Assembly (NCBI GenBank): GCA_958510875.1
Contig: OY294070.1
Coordinates: forward strand, 43,042,306-43,106,305
DNA from: Endomychus coccineus
Lineage: Eukaryota; Arthropoda; Insecta; Coleoptera; Endomychidae
Direction of reading: 5' to 3'
DNA: 64,000 bases
Part shown: positions 34,708 to 44,729 of the stretch, in pieces
Layout of the letters: every line of letters begins with the position of its first letter
Numbering within the stretch: the stretch's first letter is position 1
Position numbers and translations under genes: made by a program
The notes under the pieces: model-generated
The model's database searches: none
What the model saw: the letters and a program-made list of their open reading frames with translations, nothing else
Told to the model about the DNA's origin: nothing

Positions 34708-37590
34708 TAGTCCAAGCAATAGACAGAAATGCGTGCAGAAATTAATACTTGGAAAAAAAGATATGAGCGTATAGGAAATTGAATTTAAAGGTGAGTTTCT
34801 GATTAATGCAACTCGATCCGAAATGGCGAACATAACGTAAAAAATTCCCAAAGTTGCAAAAAGTGGTTTTTCTCAATTAATTAAAAAACTATAGCTCGGA
34901 TCGGAAAAAGTTAAATGAGAAAGTTGTAGGTATTGAATAGATCTATCGATTCGTCTCATAATAATTATAAATGTGATTCATCTTTCTCGAGTTATATCGA
35001 AAAAACCGTTAAAAATCGGGGTATCGAGAAGTCGTTAACTATTACGTTTTCATATGTATTGTTTCCTGTACATATAGCCCATGGCGAGCTGAGAGAGCAG
35101 TTTTTTTCCTAATTTGAAATATTGATTTTTTTTCAAAACATATCGATTTTTCTAAAAAAAAGAGCTTCTCATAAATTGGCTAAATCTTCTCAGGGAATGG
35201 TCCTGGAGTAACAATTTTGGGCTTATTTTCTTTATGAAGAGTTGTGCTATAATTTTATTGAAGAAACGTAGCGATTTTTCCAATTTTTAGGGTGACAAAA
35301 GACTTTTAAAAAATGTCATCTTTTTTTAACGTGTTTTTTTTCAGATTAGTTTTACAAATTTTAATTTTAGAGAAATGTCTTTGACGGAAATCGATTTCTA
35401 ACATTTTTTTACGTATTGGCAAAAAACATTTTTTACCTACGATCTTCTGGACCACCGATAATTTTTTTATTTCAAAAAAATCTGTAAGACGCAATACACA
35501 TTATACAGAAGTGTGTTTTATGGAGGTTGATTGTAAATACCTACATTTTCAATAAAAAAATATTTGGATATGTTTCATTGATTCATAGTATTAGAAATTG
35601 AGTAACAAAGTTAAGTGTGCGCGGCTGCCGGAGCGTGAGGCGGAGCGGGGGAAGCATTGCGCGCTCGCACTGAAAACTGATTTAGTGCATTCAAAGCAAA
35701 CACGAATATCGTATTTATTTTCGCCTTAGAAGCAAAATAGACCTATTATTTATTTTCGAATAGTTATTTTTGTATTAAGTGCGTGTTAATTTTTGACCGA
35801 GACCGCAAGTCGAGGCCAAAAATTCTCTCGAATGTACCATAAAAACATGAATTTTATACACGAAATACAAACAACATTTTTTGTACAACTGTGAATGTGA
35901 ATTTACATAGTCTGAAATACCTATATTAAAAATAAATACTTCCAATATAATTTCACAGCATCCAGTGGTCTTTTTGTTTCGTTACTAGAGGAACGGTTTG
36001 TTGGCACGCCGCGTGTTTGACTGTGTTTGCTCGTAGTTGCTTCAATTTCAACATGTTGGGAGTAATTGTTCAAACTTTACTATCAATTATTATTCCAATA
36101 AATGAAATTGTTTTATGATAAATAATCAATTAATAATTGACTCTGATATAAATAAATCCTTCATAATGTAATATTTCATGTTTATTTTGTGAATTATTTT
36201 GGCAGTGAAAAAAGTAAATATTTACGCATCAATAGAGATGTAGAAATGTCAAGTTTTTTTGACAGTTGCACAAAAACTGTATTTTCCTTGTTATACGTCA
36301 TAGCAGCAGCATATTCCACAAGTGAACGATAGTGTACAATAATACAAGTTCTGTTCAAAGAGAAAAAAACTTGAGGTATTAAGTGGAGAATACTGTTTTG
36401 ATAATAAATCGTAATTTGAATGACAAAAAGTAAAACAAATTAGAAATGTAAAAAATGAATATTTCCGAGTCTATTTTGATTCTAAGGCAAAAATAAATAC
36501 GGTATTCGTGTTTATCTCATCGAGCTACCCCAGATTAAGTACAATACGATTTTTGTACGCTATCTAGGAGCCGAAATATTGAAGATTTTGCAACCACAAG
36601 CCACTTAGAACGCACTAAATCAGTTTTCAGTGCGAGCGCGCAATGCTTCCCCCACTCCGCCTCACGCTCCGGCTGCCGCGCACGCTTAGCTTTGTTACTC
36701 AATTTCTAATACTATGAATCAATGAAACATATCCAAATATTTTTTTATTGAAAATGTAGGTATTTAACATCAACCTCCATAAAACACACTTCTGTATAAT
36801 GTGTATTGCGTCTTACAGATTTTTTTGAAATAAAAAAATTATCGCTGGTCCAGAAGATCGTAGGTGAAAAAATTTTTTTTTCCAATACGTAAAAAAATGT
36901 TAGAAATCGATTTCCGTCAAAGACATTTCTCCAAAATTAAAATTGTAAAACTAATCTGAAAAAAACACGTTAAAAAAGATGACATTTTTTAAAAGTCTTT
37001 TTTTCACCCTAAAAATTGAAAAAATCGCTACGTTTGTTCAATAAAATTATAGCACAACTCTTCATAAAGAAAATAAGCCCAAAATTGTTACTCCAGGACC
37101 ATTCCCTGAGAAGATCTAGCCAATTTATGAGAGGCTCTTTTTTTAGAAAAATCGATATATTTTGAAAAAAAATCAATATTTCAAATTAAGAAAAAAATTG
37201 CTCTGTTAGCTTGCCATGGGCTATATGTACAGGAAACAATACATATGAAAACGTAATAGTTAACGACTTCTCGATACCCCGATTTTTAACGGTTTTTTCG
37301 ATATAACTCGAGAAAGATGAATGATATTTATAATTATTATGAGACGAATCGATAGATCTATTCAATACCTACAACTTCCTCATTTAACTTTTTCCGATCC
37401 GAGCTATAATTTTTTTTATTAATTGAGAAAAACCACTTTTTGCAACTTTGGGAATTTTTTAGGTTATGTTCGCCATTTCGGATCGAGTTGCGTTAATCAG
37501 AAACTCACCTTTAAATTCAATTTCCTATACGCTCATATTTTTTTTCCAGGTATTAATTTCTGCACGCATTTCTGTCTATTGCTTGGACTA
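34708..37590. mobile_element. 2.9-kb palindromic (foldback) element
   Basis: Ends TAGTCCAAGCAATAGACAG at 34708 and its complement ending at 37590, with CCTT on both sides (34704-34707 and 37591-37594). The arms are about 1.06 kb (34708-35765) and 1.12 kb (36470-37590) and highly similar. They are separated by about 700 bp of unrelated AT-rich sequence with no coding frame. The right arm holds an extra 100 bp or so near 36500-36610. An unusual GC-rich stretch sits in both arms (35620-35670 and 36640-36690). A TA duplication with GTCCAAG ends is an alternative reading. Superfamily unknown; no transposase present. Confidence 0.85.
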
Positions 37591-37895
37591 CCTTACATGA
37601 ACAAAATATGGCAATGTAGACTGTAAAATCAAATAATTGATAGTAGAAATCTTTACTTTAGTCATTCATCTCAACATAAAATAAAACACTTATTACTTGG
37701 TTTATTATAACAAATCGTTACTGGCGTTTATGTTGTCATTTTCAAATGATACACTAGTTAGTGTGAATAAAACTACATATTATTGTAGACAATAATATAA
37801 TATATAATTTTATCATAATACCCTTCACGCACTACCACTCCAATGATTTATGCAGTTCTAATACCGAACTCGGCAGCAGGCGTATTTGATTAAAC
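37591..37895. other. Non-coding, nothing recognised
   Basis: AT-rich; continues the target of the palindromic element. Confidence 0.4.
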
Positions 37896-37907
37896 ATATT
37901 GATCTAT

Positions 37908-38131
37908 GAAAAATCTTGTCTTCCGGATGGATTCCGCGTCACAATAGCTCGACTTGATGCCGACGTTTCGCCAACCATTACAGGTGGCATCTTCAGGGCA
38001 GGCCTCAAGCCTCAAGCCTACCTGTAATGGTTGGCGAAACGTCGGCATCAAGTCGAGCTATTGTGACGCGGAATCCATCCGGAAGACAAGATTTTTCAAG
38101 ATTAGCTGTCCGCGGAAGTCTACTATCCAAG
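37908..38131. mobile_element. 224-bp foldback element with hammerhead, 12-bp direct repeats
   Basis: Inverted arms 37908-37985 and 38020-38098, followed by a unique tail of about 33 nt. ATATTGATCTAT occurs at 37896-37907 and again at 38132-38143, directly at both edges, and looks like a target-site duplication. No reading frame of its own; the frames at 37954-38302 read through it. The left arm on the minus strand carries a full hammerhead-type motif (next entry). The right arm keeps only the stem II/GAAAC half. Confidence 0.85.
37958..38000 (-). ncRNA. Type I hammerhead ribozyme candidate (family E)
   Basis: Minus strand: stem I UGCC, core CUGAAGA (fits CUGANGA), U, stem II GCCACC..GGUUGGC with one bulge, GAAA, self-complementary stem III ACGU, cleavage triplet GUC, stem I partner GGCA. 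The predicted cut lies between 37962 and 37961. Stem III is too short for a stable monomer, so cleavage would favour a dimer, as in other retroelement hammerheads. Confidence 0.75.
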
Positions 38132-38959
38132 ATATTGATCTATTCTTTCCTAACTTATATGGAAAAACTAATAAACGACAATTTTTTGATGAAGATAAAA
38201 ATAACGAAACGTCAAAACACGAATTTTAATTTTATGTCAGAAATAAAATCAAAATCACGTGGAACAAAACTATTACATACAATGAAACCGCCAATGAAGT
38301 AATTAAATCAATAAAAAGTATAATTTGCAAATGAAGAGAAGTAAATATACTATTATATTATGTTTTAAAGTATATCACATTGTGTTAAAAAGTAAGCTTC
38401 AACTCAAATTTAAATATATCAGTTGCCCATTGATATTGAATATCAAAAGATATCAATCATTTATGGAAATAGTATATTGTGGACCAGTTGAACCCTATAC
38501 TTTTCCGACGACCTACCTGTAAAACAAAATATGGCGATTAATCCGTTCGTAATTTGAGTTTATTGTCCAGACAGTATGGCTTGTACTTATTTCTATATTC
38601 TTGTATGTAGGCAAATAAAAGAATTTGGTAAAGCTTTTGGATTATTTTTTTAGGGACTTTTGATAGGGAGTGGAATCTGGCATTTCATCCTTGGATGAAA
38701 ATTCCATCTTTTTCTTACAGCCAAGAAAACTTGTAACTTATAAGTAGGTATTTACCTAATGACTTAAGTCAACTTAAAATTAGTAGCACATTGAAACACA
38801 CTGACACTGTCATTTCATGAATTTATTTGTAGATTTTACATTTTCGTAGGTACTTAATACGTAATATGAATATATTAGTTTTTACGACATTCTTTTTTGA
38901 AAATTAGAACAAAATAAACAACACCTGCAAAATAATAACATATACGTTACTTATTATAG

Positions 38960-39621
38960 AAATATCTTTTACAAAATTGTGAAGGAAGTTTTGAAATCTC
39001 ACAATCCAAATTTTTTCAGATATTTACTACATGTTTCGAGGTCTATCAATTACACTTCATTATCAAGTATTATAAGAAATGGCTGAAAGAAAAGTATATT
39101 ATAATTTTGATAATATATACTTGTTTGAAAATTTAATTGTATAAATATTGTATTAATTGAATTGTAATAAATAATTAAAATTGTAAGTCTATATAATTTA
39201 ATAGTATAAATATAGACTATAATTAATAGATTGATTAATAAATATTGTGACATCTAATTGAGTTTGTTCAAATTCTTAGAGATCAATTAGATGTCACAAT
39301 ATTTATTAATCAATCTATTAATTATAGACTATATTTATACTATTAAATTATATAGACTCACAATTTTAATTATTTATTACAATTCAATTAATACAATAGG
39401 TATTTATACAATTAAATTTTCAAACAAGTATATATTATCAAAATTATAATATACTTTTCTTTCAGCCATTTCTTATAATACTTGATAATGAGGTGACCTC
39501 GAAACATGTAGTAAATATCTGAAAAAATTTGGATTGTGAGATTTCAAAACTTCCTTCACAATTTTGTATAACATGAACTCACACATGGGTAATACCAATG
39601 TAAAGAAAAATCTTTGACAGT
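38960..39621. mobile_element. Foldback element with hammerhead motifs (family F)
   Basis: Arms of about 285 bp (38980-39251 and 39277-39570), nearly identical except for a 12-bp insertion in the stem II of the left copy, with a 26-bp loop. About 50 nt of unpaired tail follows the right arm. TTATTATAG at 38951-38959 and 39622-39630 may be the target duplication, though it is short and AT-rich. No coding capacity. Confidence 0.75.
39479..39513 (+). ncRNA. Hammerhead ribozyme candidate with U3-A8 core
   Basis: Stem I UAC, core UUGAUAA, U, stem II GAGG-UGA-CCUC, GAAA, palindromic stem III ACAUGU, cleavage triplet GUA, stem I partner GUA. The predicted cut is between 39510 and 39511. C3 and G8 of the usual CUGAUGA are replaced by U and A together. 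The inverted partner at 39024-39068 has the same core with an enlarged stem II. Confidence 0.6.
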
Positions 39622-39639
39622 TTATTATAGGCAATAATA

Positions 39640-39850
39640 ATTGTCAATTCAACATTATTCAACCATACTTTCTTGTTCCAGTTCAAAGGTGATTTGTCCA
39701 GAAGGTTCAGCTAAGCTAGGTGCTGATACGTCAATATCTGCAGGCTCTTGTTTGAAGATTTGTTTGGAAATTGCCGCTAAGTCAGGCACTCACACCTCGA
39801 CATATGCAGCGTCTTTGGAGGCACTAGGCAAAGCCTGAGGTCGCGGCTCA
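39640..39850 (-). pseudogene. Exon-like segment, possibly duplicated
   Basis: Minus strand: a splice-acceptor-like TTTTACAG at 39858-39851 is followed by a frame reading IEPRPQALPSASKDAAYVEV, one TGA, then VPDLAAISKQIFKQEPADID and ending AEPSGQITFELEQESMVE-stop. A second copy of the last part (AEPSGQIIIDLEKQV) lies at 39990-39925. Composition looks protein-like, but I recognise no domain and the rest of the gene is not visible. Confidence 0.35.
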
Positions 39851-40739
39851 ATCTGTAAAACATTAACAGTATATGTTACTTATACAAGAATCATTGAAAT
39901 TATTTTGGCAATATTGTTCATTCAACATTATTGAACTATACTTGTTTTTCTAAGTCAATGATTATTTGTCCAGAAGGTTCCGCTCTTTAGTCACGACAGT
40001 TTCGTGAGATGTTGGATTACTTTTCTATAAGTGGTTTCCAAAATGATACATCCGCATATGTTATGTCATAACACTTGATGAGACGCGGACATGCGATTCA
40101 TTATGTTATGTACCTAAGTAAATTAAAAAACGTACTGTGGTATCATGGTTTTCATTTTTGTCTATAGTTTAGGATTTCTCCATACTGGTAAGAAAAAAAG
40201 TCACCTGTAGATCTATTTGCTGAAGGAACCTAACACACATAGTGATTAAAATGGCCGTATTTTGTACCTCGTCTGTCGAGACTGTCGAGGTGTTTGGCAA
40301 AAATAGCCTTGACAGACACATTATATTCTTAAGCTGAGGGTTAATACCTACCGACTATAATTGGTTTCATTCTGATATCAGATAAAGTAAATTAAAAGTC
40401 CCGATGGTCACATTTGAGACCGTCTGCCAAGCACTTCCGGTAAAAAAAATAATGATATGTATCTACCAATAAATTCCTAACTGATGATATAAAAGTTATT
40501 TCCGTATCAGATGAGTAAAACGCCTCTTTTTTTGCACCGGAAGTGTCCATTTTTTAAAACTTTCGGTTCAGGATTGACAGACTATTACATACGGACTTGG
40601 CATCACTTTTATGAGAAACCATTGTGCCTTTTATCGGAGTATCAAATAGGTACATAATTTTGTGGCTGGCTCCTACTATATGTACTATTTGTATCATGTA
40701 CTACATACAGGTCCCTGTTTTTGTCCAGAAATATCAAAC

Positions 40740-41289
40740 ATTCATACATATGAAGAAAATAAGGCACTTATCACAGACATTCCGATTTATTAGAGATATA
40801 TTAAATAAAAAACAATTATGGATACTTTATGATGCATTAGTTCAATCGCACCTGACATATGCCATAACGTCATGGGGAGGAGTCGCTAATTCACATCTCC
40901 ATAAGTTGGAAACAATCCAAAAACGCATCATCAATATAATTGAATGTAGACCATTTGTTTATCCAAGTGACAAACTGTTTAAAGAGTCTGGTGTCATGGA
41001 TCCGCGAAAACTATTTTTCCTTGCACTCTGCACTAAACAGTATCCTGAAAGACATAAAATACTAGAATGTGCATATAATATTAGAAACCAATATAACATA
41101 CCTGTATTAAGAGCTCAAAAAACCATTGGACAGAGATGCAGTTCCTTTTTAGGCCCTAAAATATTTAATGCACTTCCGACTTATCTGAAAAGCATAGAAA
41201 ACTTAAGAACATTTAAATTCGAGTGTAAACAATATATACTAGAATTATCCCAAGAATATATATCTAAACAAATAAACATAAATACTTAA
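40740..41289 (+). pseudogene. LINE RT C-terminal fragment
   Basis: The open frame begins at 40624, but similarity starts near 40745: IRHLSQTFRFIRDILNKKQL, then LYDALVQSHLTYAITSWGG (RT thumb), LETIQKRIINII, VMDPRKLFFLAL, and a C-terminal block with LGPKIFNALPTYLKS. The stop is at 41287. It is continuous over 180 codons, one of the better preserved LINE pieces here, but it lacks the palm and endonuclease. The 3' untranslated part probably runs to the TTATTATTATTAT tail near 42130 and is interrupted by the foldback at 41581. Confidence 0.88.
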
Positions 41290-41580
41290 ATATACTATTA
41301 GCACTTACCTTTTCGGAGAATTCTATTTACAGTTGATAATCCAAAGATTAAATATGATTATCTTCCATTTATTGCTGATGTATAGGTGTATTTCCAAAAT
41401 TCATCTATAGAAATAGAGGAAACTAAATATCAAAGTACTAATCCATCATACTATATATTGTATTGGTTTGTATCTCATTGACTGGAACTAGATTTTGAAT
41501 ATAAAATTATTTTTCTTTTTTTCCACTCATATGTACTTTGGCATTGCCAAAAGACTGTAAATTATATATGTAAAAATGAA

Positions 41581-41822
41581 ACTCAAATTTTACACAAAAC
41601 TTTTAATATTTAATTTAAAAATGCTGACAAATTGTTTCACCACACTGTGGCATTATCAAAGCGAGGAGTTATCAACTATCGCTTTGGTAATGCCACAGTG
41701 TGGTGAAACAATTTGTCAGCATTTTTAAATTAAATGTTAGAAGTTTTGTGTAAAATTTGAGTTTTATCCTCCAACTTCCGAAGTATTATGAATTTACACT
41801 ACGTAAACGCCGAACCCATAGA
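41581..41822. mobile_element. 242-bp foldback element with hammerhead, 17-bp direct repeats
   Basis: Arms 41581-41669 and 41675-41765, with a near-zero loop, then a unique tail of about 57 nt. ATATATGTAAAAATGAA occurs at 41564-41580 and again at 41823-41839, a perfect 17-bp duplication at both edges. It sits inside the 3' untranslated region of the LINE above. Same plan as the element at 37908: direct repeat, palindrome, short tail, direct repeat. Confidence 0.88.
41623..41662 (-). ncRNA. Hammerhead ribozyme candidate with U3-A8 core (family C)
   Basis: Minus strand: stem I GCU, core UUGAUAA, U, stem II GCCAC-AGU-GUGGU, GAAA, stem III ACAA-U-UUGU, cleavage triplet GUC, stem I partner AGC. 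The predicted cut is between 41626 and 41625. The inverted copy at 41691-41730 has UUGGUAA, a change at invariant A6, and should be inactive. Confidence 0.62.
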
Positions 41823-41879
41823 ATATATGTAAAAATGAACTAAATCTTGTGAAAATTGTATATTGTATATAAGGGTATA

Positions 41880-41995
41880 TGTGTATGTGCGTATGTCTTT
41901 GTATGTATGTATGTAATGTATGTGTATGTATATATGTATGTATGTACGTATATATGTATGTATGTATGCATGTATCTGTGTATATATATTTAAAT
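41880..41995. repeat. (TATG)n microsatellite
   Basis: Imperfect GTAT/TATG tetranucleotide tract. Confidence 0.9.
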
Positions 41996-42169
41996 TTTAT
42001 ATGTTTTAAATCACATGCAAGTATCGTATAGATACTTTAGTGATTTTATTTTAACTTTATTGCTCGATTAAATTTTAAATGAATATGTTAAAATGTAACA
42101 AATGTATTGCAAACAAAGATTATTATTATTATAATACATAATCATAAAATTATTCAAATTAAAGACACA

Positions 42170-42490
42170 CTACATGAATCTCAGACCAACTATTCTGAAT
42201 ATTTGTCCTTGAGTAAAGAAAATATTTCCTGTAATGATGCTACTGCCCCAAAATATGATTCCATATCTCATACATAAAAAGTTAGCATGATAGATAGATG
42301 GTTTTCCGTGTCTCAAAATTTGAATACTGACTATAGTATTCTTAAAAGCACAACATAGGTATAACGATTTAACGGGTCAACAAATCATCTTTATATGGTA
42401 ACCGGTTGAGGAACTCGTCAAAAGTCAATCCTAAGAATTTAGTATTCTTTGATACTTCTATTGTCATGTCACTCTTCGTTAAGGCCAACA
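42170..42490 (-). pseudogene. LINE fragment
   Basis: Minus strand: MTIEVSKNTKFLGLTFDEFLN (the TKFLGLTFD region after the RT catalytic motif) at 42470-42400, then RYGIIFWGSSI (thumb, consensus YGIIFWG) at about 42265-42235. Different sequence from the plus-strand LINE that ends just before it. Confidence 0.75.
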
Positions 42491-43979
42491 GTCATTAGCC
42501 ATTGTAGTATAGGGCAATACACACCACGTGACCCAATATGGCGGTTGAGGGCACACAAGTTGATACCCATAAGAACATCGTTGTCAGAGTGGTCTTTGGG
42601 CTAGTGTAAGTGTATTTTTGGATATTTTCGAAGCTTTAGTGTTGTTAATCAATAATATTCAGATGGAGAGACCTGAAGACCCTATTGTTGAAAAGCAGAG
42701 ACGTTGGTGAACGGTATGCTAGAAAATGCATTCCTATCTTCTTACCTGAATCTATAAATACTGTTTGTCTTTGATAAGAATACTATTTCTATTTTATTTA
42801 AAAACTGAATCCTTTATTATGCATTTTTAGTTGTTTGCGTCAATATATAAATGGTTGTTCATTCCTTGTTTTACTATTCAGTCAAGTGCCTTTAATTAAA
42901 TATCAATCATCAAATACTAACTTGAAAACAATATCCAATATAAATACCTAAAGCTTTACTAAATCACTATTGCAAAATATAATTTATATTAATATCAGAT
43001 GAGATGGGTTATTATTATAAGAATGTTCAATAGAAACAAAAGATTTAACAAGTCATCAAATGGTCATGAAAATAAAATAAATTCAACAACGGGGAAATTA
43101 TTCAATGATGATTTCTGGTGATTCAACAAATATGCTTTTTGTGCTTATTAATTTGAAGGCTTTCTAAAAGATTCAGCACACCCATCATAAAACTTGATTG
43201 ACTCTTTCCACATTTGGCTGAAATATCTATAAAGGAAAGGTTCAAATTGAAAAACACACATATTTCAAAATATTTCTATTTATTGAGTCACCAGAATCCT
43301 GAGGAAAATTTCTATTAAAGTAATTAATAAGTCTGGTATCAGGATGTTTTTTGAGGAGGTACATGAACATTCATAATGATTTGAAAATTTCGAAGAAAGA
43401 AATGTATTAGGAACATTGGAAAATAAAATTATTTTATAACTTTTGTGCTCTTGTGTGACAAGGTATTGCCAAAGCGATACCACTCACTCTAGTTGGTTTG
43501 ATTTTTCTCTTGTGCAACCTCGTTTTTCTTTCGATTGCTTCAACATTGTCCCAACATTTCGTGAAGAATGTCGCATGTTCTGTGAAAGAACCCAGTCAGG
43601 ATGGGTTCCGTTTTCTAAAGGAGCAGGTTTTCCTGAAAATAATCGAATTACTCCAGATGCTGGCACATGGCTCGCTATACGTGGAATAGGAAAGGCGCAG
43701 TACATATACTATAAGATCTATGCGATGAACGGTATAATCTAGGTAGAGTGGTGGCCGTCTATTTGAATATAGTATATTACTTCTATGGTTTACGAGGTAT
43801 AACTACTACTTACCTACATATTATTATACGATAGTAATGAACTTTACTTTATATTCAAACTTGCAACTACATGTTTCTAAATCTTAATTATGGATTTTCC
43901 GTTAATAAATTGAATTAGATAAATATTCGACATTGATGGTTATAGAGCTTTTTAACTCCATTTATATATTACTTCTATG
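42491..43979. other. Non-coding, nothing recognised
   Basis: The overlapping frames at 43443-43742 on both strands have no domain signal. Sequence near 42530-42640 is less AT-rich than its surroundings and could be part of a 5' exon, but no continuing frame is seen. Confidence 0.35.
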
Positions 43980-44290
43980 ATTCATACTCTCGTCTTAGAA
44001 TGTGACAAGTTGACGACCCGCAATGTCACGTAAACAACTGTGTCTACTTCAATTTATAGTCAACGGTAGTCACTATACAAAAATTCACTGTCAATGGTAT
44101 TCATATCCTCCGCTTAAATTGTGAGTAGGTAGTTCACGACTCGCAATTTCATTTTATAGTAAATGGTATTCTTACTCTCCCCTTGGAATGTGTCAGTGTC
44201 TAATTGACGAGTCGCAAATTCATGTTAATTATGTCATGTCTATTTATATTCAAAGTTGTTATTATACTGTGCTCTTAATATTTTATAGCA
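43980..44290. repeat. Degenerate tandem repeat, three units
   Basis: Units start ATTCATACTCTCGTCTTAG (43980), ATTCATATCCTCCGCTTAA (44098) and ATTCTTACTCTCCCCTTGG (44169). Each includes a GACGA/ACGACTCGCAATTTCA-like box. Unit length varies from 70 to 118 bp. Confidence 0.6.
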
Positions 44291-44315
44291 TAGTTTGTTC
44301 AGGGAGTAGAGCTGA

Positions 44316-44721
44316 CAAAGAGTTCTATATATAGAGATGACAAGTTGTAGCGTTTGTATATAAAGAGAACGTATTTTGGGAGTCCAGCGCGGTTACATAA
44401 ATAACAAACAAATTGAGGTTAGATTTTCTTTTTATTTATTATATTTTATTTTACGAAGAATAAAAAAACTAACTGGAAAAAACTTCTTGGTTGTTGAGAT
44501 GTTTTCTGCTTTTAACAAAATTTACATTTGTAATTTATTTAAAAAATCACTCAAAACCAATAATATAAATAAAACGAAATAACGAAAATAACTTTATTCT
44601 GCTGCAATAGCGTCATAAATGAATAGTTGTCTGCCTCGATCATGCGTAAAGAACGAAAAAAGGAAGACTTCCAAAGTACGGTATGAATCCGACTTGTCAT
44701 CTCTATATATAGAACTCTTTG
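44316..44721. mobile_element. hAT-type MITE with 8-bp target duplication
   Basis: Perfect 30-bp terminal inverted repeats, CAAAGAGTTCTATATATAG onward at 44316 and the complement ending CTCTTTG at 44721. They are flanked by AGAGCTGA at 44308-44315 and 44722-44729. An 8-bp duplication with C-A...T-G ends fits hAT. The 406-bp interior has short frames (44376-44582) without similarity to a transposase, so it is non-autonomous. Confidence 0.9.
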
Positions 44722-44729
44722 AGAGCTGA

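Noticed and set aside
37954..38302. Two overlapping 91-codon frames
   Set aside because: They read through the foldback element and its flank; no shared family.
39050..39253. 67-codon AT-rich frame
   Set aside because: Lies in the arm of a palindrome and is low in complexity.
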